DNA of 64,000 nt from Millionella massiliensis (GCF_900104655.1 NZ_FNWD01000002.1:1596246-1660245); one strand, 5' to 3'; positions 46,239 through 54,401 are shown, counted from the first letter of the stretch. Numbers and translations are program-made. Notes: generated by a model from the letters alone, not told the origin.

Positions 46239-46907
46239 ATGATTACCCCCTATCTCTTCGACCAAAACCTGCTTCTCGCCCTCAACTTCGACGGCGGAAC
46301 GGTCATGGACCAGATCATGTATGCCATCTCCGGCAAACTCATTTGGATCCCGTTCTACGTCTGCATTCTGTGGCTTATCTACGCCCGCCTCGGTGTGCGC
46401 AAACTGGTGCTCTTCGCCCTGATCGTTCCCCTGCTGATCCTGTGCGCCGACCAGACCGCCACCCTCGCCAAGGAGTACCTCCCCAAGTCACGTCCCACCC
46501 ACTTTGAACCCATCATGGCCGACGTGCACACCGTCAACGGATACGTCGGCGGCCCGTACGGCACCGTATCGTCCCACGCCGCCAACTGCTTCGGCCTCGC
46601 GCTGCTCTCCTCGCTGCTGCTCCGCCGGCGCTGGTTCACCATCATGATGTTCTGCTGGGCCGTGGGAGTCTCCTACAGCCGCATCTACCTCGGCGTCCAC
46701 TACCCCATGGACATCCTCTTCGGAACGGCCGAAGGCCTGCTGTGGGCCTACGTGTGGTACCGCATCCTCTGTTGGGCCGACCACCGTATCGCCGTGTTCC
46801 GCCGCCTCGACCGATACAAACCCTACCGACTCCGAATCGCCCGACGCTGGAAAGAGGAACGGTCGCTTTGGCCCCTGATCTCCTTCATGCGCGAAAACAA
46901 CGCGTAA
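46239..46907 (+). CDS. PAP2-family membrane phosphatase
   Basis: A 222-residue inner-membrane protein with about five helices. The three PAP2 phosphatase motifs are present: KEYLPKSRP (K-x6-RP), VSSHAANCF (the PSGH-type motif) and SRIYLGVHYPMD (SR-x5-H). Such enzymes remove phosphate from lipid phosphates (undecaprenyl pyrophosphate, phosphatidic acid, or lipid A in LpxE/F-type members) on the periplasmic face; the exact substrate cannot be read off. The C-terminus after the last helix is basic (RRLDRYKPYRLRIARRWKEE) and probably cytoplasmic. Confidence 0.9.
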   Translation: MITPYLFDQNLLLALNFDGGTVMDQIMYAISGKLIWIPFYVCILWLIYARLGVRKLVLFALIVPLLILCADQTATLAKEYLPKSRPTHFEPIMADVHTVNGYVGGPYGTVSSHAANCFGLALLSSLLLRRRWFTIMMFCWAVGVSYSRIYLGVHYPMDILFGTAEGLLWAYVWYRILCWADHRIAVFRRLDRYKPYRLRIARRWKEERSLWPLISFMRENNA

Positions 46908-47140
46908 CGCCCCACACCTCGACCTCCCCGAATAACTGACGACGAGCCGCATCCCCCTCTTCGGATACGCTCATCCCCATTCATTTCCCGGTCGCCCATC
47001 CTCAACAACGATACGGCCTTCCTCACAATCGAAACGCCCCTGAAAATCGTCTCGCAACAGGAGCGGTTCGGAAGGTCCGGTTCCGGGCATCGAGGAATCC
47101 ACTGACCGATTTCGCAGATTTTGCGTATCTTTATCCCGTC

Positions 47141-47602
47141 ATGCGCCGCCGGGCTACATATCGATCGCTGCTTTACGTCTGCCTGCTGTTTGCCACCGCA
47201 CTCTTCTACCTCGCGGCCGCAAGCAACGGCATTCAGCGCAGTTGTGTCCATACCGACCACGCAGCGCAACTCATCGACACCTCCTCGCCCGACCGATCCG
47301 CCGCTGACAACTACACCTTCGCCCTCGTTCCGATCTCCGAGCAAGGAAGCCTGTCGAGCCGCACGACGAACAGCACCGCTGGCGGTGCCCGATGCTCGTG
47401 GCTGACCGGTTTCCGGCGCGAAATATCGAGTCCCGTTTTCCGGTCGCCGGACACGCGGCTCTCCTATCTTGGGCGCGAATCCGCCGCCCGCTCCTTCACC
47501 ACATGGCGTACCCGCCTCTGCGGCAACTCCTGCGGCCGGGCCACCTCCGTCAGCCGGGCTGGCGACGGAGTCGTCCTGGCACTGCGCCGCATCGTGATTT
47601 AA
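47141..47602 (+). CDS. Small membrane-anchored or secreted protein, unknown
   Basis: A 153-residue frame with a basic N-terminus and one hydrophobic segment (SLLYVCLLFATALFYLAAA, residues about 9-27). The remainder is Ser/Arg/Thr-rich with several Cys residues and no recognisable domain. In favour of a real gene are a strong G/C bias at third codon positions, matching neighbouring genes, and a -7-like box (TATCTTTA) about 17 bp before the ATG. Against it are the lack of any known family and the unusual composition. I rate it as possible rather than certain. Confidence 0.45.
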   Translation: MRRRATYRSLLYVCLLFATALFYLAAASNGIQRSCVHTDHAAQLIDTSSPDRSAADNYTFALVPISEQGSLSSRTTNSTAGGARCSWLTGFRREISSPVFRSPDTRLSYLGRESAARSFTTWRTRLCGNSCGRATSVSRAGDGVVLALRRIVI

Positions 47603-47698
47603 TCGATTGTTTTTTTTAAATCTTACAGCCTACAACTACCGCTTTTTAACTGCGTTTTCCTCGCATTACCTCACCAAACCCGCAGGCGGTTTTGTATT

Positions 47699-47857
47699 CT
47701 GTATGCGACTGCCGCTTTTTGTAAAAAGCGGCACCAAAAACTTTTGAGATGGCCGCCTCTACCCAGTCGGTCAAGACCCGCCGTTTAGGATGCGCAGCAT
47801 CCGCGAAAAGTTCTTTGGGTCCCTTTCTTACAAGAAAGGGACGGTTCCATGCGGGTA
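47699..47857 (+). repeat. Dispersed structured repeat, copy D (full)
   Basis: A 159-bp copy from CTGTATGCGACTGCC to CCATGCGGGTA. All three hairpins are intact, with hairpin 3 loop AC. It ends 33 bp before the ATG of the 47891 gene and so probably forms part of that gene's leader or promoter region. Confidence 0.9.
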
Positions 47858-47890
47858 AACACAAAAAACAACCCTTAAATCACGAAAACC

Positions 47891-48415
47891 ATGTCCACTC
47901 AAGCAAATACCATCTCCATCGAAACCCTCGTCGCCAAACGCAAAAGCGGTAAAGCCGTCGCCATCAGCGCCCTGCTGATCGTGGCCGGCGTCGTCCTCTA
48001 CCTGCTCTCCGACAACATCACCGACAACACCGGATCGCTCTATATGGCCTGCATCGCCGGCAGCTTCGCGCTCGTGGTGATCGGCCTGCTGCGTATCTGC
48101 TTCGGCGACAAAGCCACCCTCTACCTGCCCACCAAAAGCCCCGTCCGCACCTACCGGCTCTACTTCGAAGGCATCTCGGGCGACGAACTCGTGCGACTGA
48201 TCGAACAGAACAAACTCGACGAAATCCGCGCCGCCCGCCGCAAAGAGAGCGGCCCCGTGCGCCTCGACATCCAACGCTCGAAAGACGACCGTTTCATCGC
48301 CCTCCAGGTGATGCAATTCGTGCCCTATACCTACGAAAACGTCTCGGGTCTGCACTGTTTCCAGGACGAACAGGCCACCAAGGTAGCCTCCAGCATCGGC
48401 AATCCCGCAAAATAA
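47891..48415 (+). CDS. Two-helix membrane protein, unknown
   Basis: A 174-residue protein with two transmembrane segments (residues about 22-40, AISALLIVAGVVLYLL, and 50-68, MACIAGSFALVVIGLLRI) and a soluble C-terminal domain of about 100 residues (YRLYFEGISGDELVRLIEQNKLDEI...). The start at 47891 follows repeat copy D. I do not recognise a named family. The downstream rpiB has its own -7 box, so co-transcription is uncertain. Confidence 0.75.
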   Translation: MSTQANTISIETLVAKRKSGKAVAISALLIVAGVVLYLLSDNITDNTGSLYMACIAGSFALVVIGLLRICFGDKATLYLPTKSPVRTYRLYFEGISGDELVRLIEQNKLDEIRAARRKESGPVRLDIQRSKDDRFIALQVMQFVPYTYENVSGLHCFQDEQATKVASSIGNPAK

Positions 48416-48418
48416 TCG

Positions 48419-48426
48419 TACCTTTG
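48419..48426 (+). promoter_or_regulatory. Promoter of rpiB (TACCTTTG)
   Basis: TACCTTTG is an exact -7 box, 4 nt after the upstream stop and 33 bp before the rpiB ATG. Confidence 0.6.
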
Positions 48427-48458
48427 GCGACGCTAAAGAATCAAAACCATACCTACGG

Positions 48459-48896
48459 ATGAAAACCTATAACGTCGCCATCGCCAGCGACCACGCCGGC
48501 TACCGCATGAAAGAGTTCGTCGCCGGCTACCTGCTCTCCAAAGGATACGCCGTCAACGACCTGGGAACCCACAGCGAAGAGAGCGTCGACTATCCCGTCT
48601 ATGCCCACGCCCTGGCCCGCGTCGTAGCCGCCGGAGAGTGCGACCTCGCCGTATCGCTCTGCGGCAGCGCCAACGGCATCAGCATGACCCTCAACAAGCA
48701 CCCCAAAGTGCGAGCCGCCATCTGCTGGTGTCCCGAGATTGCCGCCCTGGCCCGTCAGCACAACGACGCCAACGTCTGCTCGCTGCCCGCCCGTTTCATC
48801 GACGAGACGCAGGCCGCAGCCATTCTCGACGCCTTCTTCGACGCCGAGTTCGAAGGCGGCCGCCATCAGCGGCGCGTGGAGATGATCGACCTCTAA
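48459..48896 (+). CDS. rpiB: Ribose-5-phosphate isomerase B
   Basis: A 145-residue sugar-phosphate isomerase of the RpiB/LacAB family. Landmarks are ASDHAGYRMK at the N-terminus (the Asp-His pair contacts substrate), GTHSEESVDYP, and the catalytic Cys loop LCGSANGISMTLNKHP, then the conserved RAAICWCPEIAALARQHNDANV. It interconverts ribose 5-phosphate and ribulose 5-phosphate (or allose phosphates) in the cytoplasm. It lies 194 bp upstream of the U32 gene in the same direction. Confidence 0.95.
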   Translation: MKTYNVAIASDHAGYRMKEFVAGYLLSKGYAVNDLGTHSEESVDYPVYAHALARVVAAGECDLAVSLCGSANGISMTLNKHPKVRAAICWCPEIAALARQHNDANVCSLPARFIDETQAAAILDAFFDAEFEGGRHQRRVEMIDL

Positions 48897-49090
48897 TCGC
48901 ACGATCGGCCACCCGCCGGGCCACCGGCCACACTATCAGACCGATCCGCCCCCGCCACAGCAGCCCGAAGCCGACTCCCGGCAGCGGGCTGCCATGTTTC
49001 ACCGGGAGAGGGACAGCCACCGCGGAGAACCTCCCGCGGCGGCCGTCGGCTCCCCGACCGTCCCCCCCCCACCAGTAACGAGCAAAAGAG

Positions 49091-50341
49091 ATGATACAAG
49101 CAACCGAAGTCGAAGTGATGTGCCCCGTCGGATCGTGGGAGTCGCTTCAGGGCGCCATTCAGGGCGGCGCCGACTCCGTCTATTTCGGCGTACAGGGGCT
49201 CAACATGCGCGCCGGTTCGAGCGTCAACTTCACGCTCGACGACCTGGCCCGCATCGTAGCCACCTGCCGCGACCACGGCATCAAAACCTACCTGACCCTC
49301 AACACCGTCCTCTTCGACGACGAAATCCCCTACATGCGGCAGGTCGTCGACCGGGCCCGAGCCGAGGGTATCGACGCCGTGATCGTCGCCGACCAGGCCG
49401 CCATGAACTACGCCCGCGAACAGGGCGTCGAGGTGCACCTCTCGACCCAGCTCAACATCAGCAACACCGAATCGCTGGCCTTCTACGCCCGTTATGCCGA
49501 CGTGGTGGTTCTGGCGCGCGAGCTGACGCTCGAACGCGTGCGCCACATCTACGACCAGATTGCCGAACGCGACATTCGCGGTCCGAAAGGCGAACCGATC
49601 CGCATCGAGATGTTCGCCCACGGCGCCCTCTGCATGGCCACCTCCGGAAAGTGCTACCTGAGCCTCCACGAGGCATGGAAATCGGCCAACCGCGGCGAAT
49701 GCCGCCAGCTCTGCCGCCGCTCCTACCGGGTCGAAGATGTCGAGACCGGGATGCAGCTCGTCGTCGAGAACGAACACATCATGTCGCCGAAAGACCTCTG
49801 CACCATCGAGTTTCTGGACAAGATGCTCGAAGCCGGAGTGCGGGTGCTGAAGATCGAAGGACGCGCCCGCTCGGGCGAATACGTGCGCCGCGTCTGCGAG
49901 TGCTACAAAGAGGGGGTGCAGGCCGTGGCCGAGGGGCGTTTCACCCGCGAACTGGCCGCCGGGCTGAAAGAACGGCTGCGGACGGTCTTCAACCGTGACT
50001 TCTGGGACGGCTACTACCTGGGCCAGCGGCTGGGCGAATGGTCGGAGCACTACGGTTCGGCCGCCACGGAGAAAAAGGTGATGGTCGGCAAGGTGACCAA
50101 CTACTTCGCACGGATCGGCGTGGCCGAAGTCTCGGTCGAGGCGGTACCGCTGGCACTGGGCGAGAAACTGCTCTTCCTGGGTGCGACCACCGGTACGCTG
50201 GAGTTCACGCCGGATGAAATCCGGGTAGACCTGAAGCCGACCGAACTGGCACCGCAGGGGGTCAAATGCTCGGTCAAGACGCCGGAGGTGGTGCACCGGG
50301 GCGACAAGGTGTTCAAACTGGTCGCTGTGCCGAGAAAATAG
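49091..50341 (+). CDS. U32 peptidase-family protein (TrhP/RlhA-type RNA hydroxylase candidate)
   Basis: A 416-residue member of peptidase family U32. The N-terminal barrel starts MCPVGSWESLQGAIQGGADSVYFG. The conserved Cys region is MFAHGALCMATSGKCYLS...NRGECRQLCR, which gives four Cys residues consistent with an iron-sulfur site. The C-terminal beta domain (about 330-415) resembles the U32 'collagenase' tail. Despite the peptidase name, characterised relatives (TrhP, RlhA) hydroxylate tRNA or rRNA. It could be either type; I lean to TrhP by size. A strong terminator follows. Confidence 0.88.
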   Translation: MIQATEVEVMCPVGSWESLQGAIQGGADSVYFGVQGLNMRAGSSVNFTLDDLARIVATCRDHGIKTYLTLNTVLFDDEIPYMRQVVDRARAEGIDAVIVADQAAMNYAREQGVEVHLSTQLNISNTESLAFYARYADVVVLARELTLERVRHIYDQIAERDIRGPKGEPIRIEMFAHGALCMATSGKCYLSLHEAWKSANRGECRQLCRRSYRVEDVETGMQLVVENEHIMSPKDLCTIEFLDKMLEAGVRVLKIEGRARSGEYVRRVCECYKEGVQAVAEGRFTRELAAGLKERLRTVFNRDFWDGYYLGQRLGEWSEHYGSAATEKKVMVGKVTNYFARIGVAEVSVEAVPLALGEKLLFLGATTGTLEFTPDEIRVDLKPTELAPQGVKCSVKTPEVVHRGDKVFKLVAVPRK

Positions 50342-50450
50342 CGTCACGGCGCGGGTGAAGAGGGGGTGCGAGGGGGTGAAAGCCGCCACGAGCATTTCTC
50401 ACCCCGTCCGCCAGTTCCCGTTCCGCCCATACACCCTGTGCGACATAAAA

Positions 50451-50500
50451 GCGGCAGCGGAGAGATTATCGTTAAGAATCTCTCCGCTGCCGCCTTTTTT
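50451..50500 (+). terminator. Terminator after the U32 gene (may also serve the minus strand)
   Basis: A perfect 17-bp stem (50451-50467 with 50477-50493), a 9-nt loop, then six T residues. Four A residues (50447-50450) precede the stem, so on the minus strand it could also end the DUF5655-like gene transcript. Confidence 0.9.
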
Positions 50501-50536
50501 TATTCGTTTTCAGGGGGGGGGAACGCCGTACAGGAA

Positions 50537-51454
50537 TCAAAGAGCCTGTTTCACCAGGCTCATAATATACTCCAGATTACGGTCGTCCATAGCCTTCACC
50601 TCATAATCGCCCGACGCATAGTGCCCAATTGAAGAAATATCGCGAGCCATCCCTTTCAGATCGTCGAGACACCCGCTTTTGACATTGACAAACAGTTTAA
50701 TATTGCGCTGCTGCAATTCAATACTAACGATACTACGCCCCTCTTTTTTAAAGGACACGTAAAGTTTCAGCGGTTTCACCTCGATATCATCGGTCAGATT
50801 CAGAATCGCCCCCTTGAACCGCTCGTAAAGTTCGACCGTCTCGTCGGGTTTCCCGGCCAACAGACGCTCTTCGGTATAGGTCACAATCTCTTCGGCCACG
50901 GTACGAATCGCCGAGTCGCCCTTACCGGCCAGCTGACCGATACTTTCGGCCGTCCGGCTCTTCTTGACCGGGATAATGGCGATGGTGTGGTTTTCGTAAC
51001 GCTTCACCTGCCACAACTCGATCGAAAGGTCCCGGAAATTGGTTGCCTCAATCTGGTTTTCGGTGAAGTCGGTTGAAACGAACACCACACGTGTCTGCGA
51101 CCAGTCCACGTCGGCCCGCTTCAGATTACGCCCCAGTGACTCGTTGTACTCCACCAGGAAACTCTCCTTGTACTGAAGCATCAGGTTCAGGTAGGTGATG
51201 CCCTGGTCAAAAACGCTGGTATTCCGGTCGCGTTTGTACTCGATGATGACAAACGCTCCGATCTGCGGGTCAAAAGCCAGCGTGTCGATCCGTTTGTTCT
51301 TGATCGTACACTCCGTCTTGACCAGCTCCAGCCCCATAATCACTTCGAGGTTCTGCTCAAAGAGGCGCTGCATTTCGCGCTCCAGTCGGAACGGTTTCTC
51401 CCGGATGGGGACCAATGTATTGTCCGCATCGGTTTTATATAAAATCATACTCAT
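50537..51454 (-). CDS. DUF5655-like protein with nuclease-fold N-terminus
   Basis: A 305-residue protein; an ATG at 51448 is an equally good start. Residues about 25-110 carry a restriction-endonuclease-like signature: ECTIKNKRIDTLAFDPQIG followed by IEYKRD, i.e. Asp57 and Glu72-x-Lys74, the PD-(D/E)xK pattern. The C-terminus (about 190-305, RFKGAILNLTDDIEVKPLKLYVSFK) matches the DUF5655/predicted transport-protein domain seen in standalone or defence-associated proteins. Codon use is less G+C-rich than neighbours, which could mean recent acquisition. The role is unknown; DNA repair or defence are guesses. It follows nadA after about 230 bp in the same direction. Confidence 0.72.
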   Translation of the reverse strand: MSMILYKTDADNTLVPIREKPFRLEREMQRLFEQNLEVIMGLELVKTECTIKNKRIDTLAFDPQIGAFVIIEYKRDRNTSVFDQGITYLNLMLQYKESFLVEYNESLGRNLKRADVDWSQTRVVFVSTDFTENQIEATNFRDLSIELWQVKRYENHTIAIIPVKKSRTAESIGQLAGKGDSAIRTVAEEIVTYTEERLLAGKPDETVELYERFKGAILNLTDDIEVKPLKLYVSFKKEGRSIVSIELQQRNIKLFVNVKSGCLDDLKGMARDISSIGHYASGDYEVKAMDDRNLEYIMSLVKQAL

Positions 51455-51680
51455 TGTCTTTGCAAAAACGGAATGCCACCCACCCGCCGATCCGCCGGTC
51501 CATACACCTCTCCGGGCAAAGGGATTCCGGCTCATCCGGTTTCGGGTTGTTCCAACGCCTTCCGATGGGGGAAGAACGCCTTCCGATGGGGGGGCTTTGT
51601 CCTCCAAGGGGGTCTTCGCCCTCCAAGGGAGGGCGTGCGGCTCCTCGTCGGGATATCCTTTCCCCCGGGCAAGGAGCTCT

Positions 51681-52631
51681 CTACTTAATCAACCCCAACT
51701 TTTTCGAAATATCCAGCATCCGGCGGATCGACTTTTCGGCCCGTACGCGGGTATCTTCGGGGATGACGATCTGCGGTTCGAGACGCTCCAGCGCATCGGC
51801 CATCTTCTGCAACGTCACCAGTTTCATGTAGCTGCAGTTGTTGCACCCACATGTGGAGTCGATCGGCGGAGCGGGAATGAAGGTCTTCGCCGGGGCCGAC
51901 TTCTTCATCTGATGCAGCACGCCGGGCTCGGTCACCACGATGTAGGTGTCGGTGGTGGTGTCGTCGGTCGCAAACTTGAGCAACTCGGCGGTCGACCCGA
52001 CGTAGTCCGAAATCAGCACGATCGGCCGCTTGCACTCGGGGTGGGTCAGCACCTTGGCGGTCGGATGGGCCTGCTTCAGTTCGAGGATCTTTTCGAGCGA
52101 GAACTCTTCGTGCACGTGGCAGGCGCCGTCCCAAATCAGCATGTTCTGCCGGCCGGTAATGTTCTTGATGTAGTTGCCCAGGTTGCGGTCGGGGCCGAAG
52201 ATGATGGGTTCGTCCTCGGGCAGCGACTGCACGATCTGAACGGCATTGCTGCTGGTGCAGACGATGTCCGTCAGGGCCTTGACTTCGGCGGTGGTGTTGA
52301 CGTAAGAGATCACCGTGTGGCCGGGGTGGGCGGCGATGAAGGCGGCAAATTCGTCGGCGCGACAGGAGTCGGCCAGCGAACACCCGGCACTCATGTCGGG
52401 CATCAGAACGGTTTTGTCGGGCGAAAGAATCTTGGCGGTCTCGCCCATGAAGTGAACGCCGGCAAACAGAATCACTTCGGCGTCGGTCGTGGCGGCTTTC
52501 TGCGAGAGGGCGAGACTGTCACCGACAAAGTCGGCCACGTCCTGCACGTCGCCTTCGGTATAGTAGTGCGCCAGGATCACGGCATGGCGCTCACGTTTGA
52601 GTTGTTCGATTTTCTCTTTCAGTGTCATCAT
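51681..52631 (-). CDS. nadA: Quinolinate synthase A
   Basis: A 316-residue enzyme; two adjacent in-frame ATGs (52631 and 52628) are possible starts. Landmarks are ILAHYYTEGDVQDVADFVGDS, VHFMGETAKIL, and the three Fe-S ligand regions AGCSLADSC, IVCTSSNAV and STCGCNNCSYMKL, plus HPECKRP. It condenses iminoaspartate with dihydroxyacetone phosphate to quinolinate in NAD synthesis and needs a [4Fe-4S] cluster. A minus-strand TATATTTG box lies only 5 nt upstream, so the mRNA is nearly or fully leaderless. nadB and nadC are not in the window. Confidence 0.95.
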   Translation of the reverse strand: MMTLKEKIEQLKRERHAVILAHYYTEGDVQDVADFVGDSLALSQKAATTDAEVILFAGVHFMGETAKILSPDKTVLMPDMSAGCSLADSCRADEFAAFIAAHPGHTVISYVNTTAEVKALTDIVCTSSNAVQIVQSLPEDEPIIFGPDRNLGNYIKNITGRQNMLIWDGACHVHEEFSLEKILELKQAHPTAKVLTHPECKRPIVLISDYVGSTAELLKFATDDTTTDTYIVVTEPGVLHQMKKSAPAKTFIPAPPIDSTCGCNNCSYMKLVTLQKMADALERLEPQIVIPEDTRVRAEKSIRRMLDISKKLGLIK

Positions 52632-52635
52632 GTTG

Positions 52636-52643
52636 CAAATATA
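52636..52643 (-). promoter_or_regulatory. Promoter of nadA (TATATTTG), leaderless transcript
   Basis: On the minus strand TATATTTG is followed by CAAC and then ATGATG, so the expected transcription start coincides with the start codon. A 14-bp direct copy of this segment (ATGTTGCAAATATA on the plus strand) recurs at 52783-52796. Confidence 0.6.
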
Positions 52644-52874
52644 CGGAGAGTCGAAAGCGGGAAGCCGGACACCGGCCGGAGCTTTCAGCTGAGATGTACC
52701 CAATTCCAGTCGGGACGGGCAGACGGCTATGAAACCGCGGCAGTGATGTTTTCGCGGTTTTCCGGGCCAGGCCGCATCCCATATGTTGCAAATATAGGCG
52801 ATAATATCGGGATTTCAGCCTCCCGGCCCGGTGTTTCAACCGGTTAGGGGCCGGAGCGGCCCGCCGACGACGGA

Positions 52875-52910
52875 TAGAAAAAGCCCGACATGGTGGCCAT
52901 GTCGGGCTTT
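52875..52910 (-). terminator. Terminator after panD
   Basis: A perfect 14-bp stem (52880-52893 with 52897-52910) with a 3-nt loop. On the minus strand it is followed by TTTTTCTA. Confidence 0.88.
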
Positions 52911-52957
52911 CGATACGATTTCAGGGGCGAAGTATCCTGCGCCCGGGGCGCGCGGGC

Positions 52958-53311
52958 CTACCGGATGATCCGGTTGGTGTCGGTATCGGGGAATACAACG
53001 CTGGGACGGAAGGTTTTGGCCTCCTCGAAGTCCATGATTCCGTAGGAGATGATGATCACGATGTCTCCCACGGCCACTTTACGGGCAGCGGCACCGTTGA
53101 TGCAGATGCAGCCGCTGCCGGCGGCCCCTTCGATCACGTAGGTTTCGAAGCGTTCGCCGTTGTTGTTGTCCACGATTTGCACTTTTTCGCCGGGGATGAT
53201 ACCGGCGGCGTCCATCAGTTCGCGGTCAATGGTGATACTCCCGACGTAATCGAGGTTTGCCTCGGTCACGTGTACGCGGTGTATCTTGGATTTCAATACC
53301 TCAATTTGCAT
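52958..53311 (-). CDS. panD: Aspartate 1-decarboxylase
   Basis: A 117-residue pyruvoyl enzyme; the start at 53311 gives [20 protein letters not shown], as expected for the family. The self-cleavage site is YVGSITID, between Gly and Ser, with the Ser becoming the pyruvoyl group. Other conserved parts are [16 protein letters not shown] and [12 protein letters not shown], with [14 protein letters not shown]. It decarboxylates aspartate to beta-alanine for pantothenate synthesis. Upstream is panC, separated by a 196-bp gap filled mostly by repeat copy E. Confidence 0.95.
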   Translation of the reverse strand: MQIEVLKSKIHRVHVTEANLDYVGSITIDRELMDAAGIIPGEKVQIVDNNNGERFETYVIEGAAGSGCICINGAAARKVAVGDIVIIISYGIMDFEEAKTFRPSVVFPDTDTNRIIR

Positions 53312-53341
53312 GGTATGCTGATTTGCGTTTTTCTTGGGCAC

Positions 53342-53502
53342 TACCCGCATGGAACCGTCCCTTTCTTGGAAGAAAGGGACCCAAAGAACTTTTCGCGGAT
53401 GCTGCGCATCCTAAACGGCGGGTCATCGACCGACTGGGGTAGAGGCTGCCATCTAAAAAGTTTTTGGTGCCGCTTTTTTCAAAAAGCGGCAGTCCCATAC
53501 GG
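53342..53502 (-). repeat. Dispersed structured repeat, copy E (full), between panC and panD
   Basis: A 161-bp copy in minus orientation, i.e. the same sense as the pan genes. Hairpin 1 has loop GA instead of GT, and hairpin 3 has loop CC instead of TC/AC, while their stems are unchanged. It begins 5 bp beyond the panC stop and ends about 30 bp before the panD ATG. Confidence 0.9.
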
Positions 53503-53507
53503 TCGAT

Positions 53508-54332
53508 TTAAATTGCAACGTTATCTATCAACCGGATCTGACCGGCGTGCACGGCGGCAAAGCAACGCAGCTCACCGACGGATGCTCCCCACTCGGTGGC
53601 GGGCTGCAACGTCGCGGCCGACGCGATCTCGATGTATTCGGTCTGGAGGTTCGGATTCTCATCGATGCGCTCGGCAATCAGCCGTTTGGCTTCGGCTACG
53701 CTCACCTGGCCGCGCAACGAACGGACAGCATCCGACAACACTTCATAAATATGCGGCGCTGCGGCACGGCATTCGGGCGTGAGCAGCATGTTACGCGAGC
53801 TGCGGGCCAGCCCGTCGGTATCGCGCACGATGGGGCAGCCGACAATTTCGATCGGCAGACCGAGCTGACGCACCATATAACGGATAATGGCCAGCTGCTG
53901 GAAATCCTTTTCGCCGAAGAAGGCCTTGTCGGGTTTTACGATGTCGAACAGCCGCGACACCACCTGCCCCACGCCGTTGAAGTGTCCGGGCCGGTGTTCG
54001 CCTTCCATGACGCGGTCGAGCCCCCCGAAGTCGAACACACGGGTGTCGGGTTCGGGATAGACCTCTTCGACCGAGGGAGCGAAGACATAGTCCACACCGG
54101 CCGCTTCGAGCAGCTGGAGGTCGTTCTGTTCGGTGCGGGGATAGTTTTCGAGATCTTTCGGGTCATTGAACTGGGTGGGGTTCACGAAGATGCTGACCAC
54201 CACGGTGTCGCAGGCCTTGCGACATGCGTTCACGAGCGAGAGGTGCCCCTGGTGGAGGGCCCCCATCGTGGGCACGAACCCGACCGTGCCCTGAAATCCT
54301 GCGAGCTCCGACGCCCGCCTGCAAAGTTTCAT
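53508..54332 (-). CDS. panC: Pantoate-beta-alanine ligase
   Basis: A 274-residue enzyme with the nucleotidyl-transferase fold. The HIGH-type motif is GALHQGHLSLV; FVNPTQFNDPKDLENYPRT, VMEGEHRPGHFNGVGQVVSRLFDIVKPDKAFFGEKDFQQ and the KMSKS-like RDTDGLARSSRN region follow. It condenses pantoate with beta-alanine using ATP. It is encoded upstream of panD, which supplies the beta-alanine. A -7 box at 54394-54401 drives it, divergent from rnr. panB is not in the window. Confidence 0.96.
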   Translation of the reverse strand: MKLCRRASELAGFQGTVGFVPTMGALHQGHLSLVNACRKACDTVVVSIFVNPTQFNDPKDLENYPRTEQNDLQLLEAAGVDYVFAPSVEEVYPEPDTRVFDFGGLDRVMEGEHRPGHFNGVGQVVSRLFDIVKPDKAFFGEKDFQQLAIIRYMVRQLGLPIEIVGCPIVRDTDGLARSSRNMLLTPECRAAAPHIYEVLSDAVRSLRGQVSVAEAKRLIAERIDENPNLQTEYIEIASAATLQPATEWGASVGELRCFAAVHAGQIRLIDNVAI

Positions 54333-54393
54333 CCTCAGAAATACTTGAGATTGACGACAGACCGACAGTCGCTGCCGGCCGATAATTCGGGTA

Positions 54394-54401
54394 CAAAGGT
54401 A
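54394..54401 (-). promoter_or_regulatory. Promoter of panC (TACCTTTG)
   Basis: Minus-strand TACCTTTG is an exact -7 box, with a leader of about 55 nt. It is back to back with the rnr promoter 73 bp away. Confidence 0.6.

Larger units (their letters stand above)
52632..52957. other. Gene-free stretch between nadA and panD
   Basis: It holds the nadA promoter, a second copy of the same 14-bp segment (52783-52796), and the panD terminator (52875-52910). A short frame on the minus strand from this second copy overlaps nadA out of frame and has no family features, so I do not call it a gene. Confidence 0.55.

Noticed and set aside
52591..52839. Short minus-strand frame starting near the duplicated promoter segment
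   Set aside because: It runs into nadA out of frame and shows no family features.
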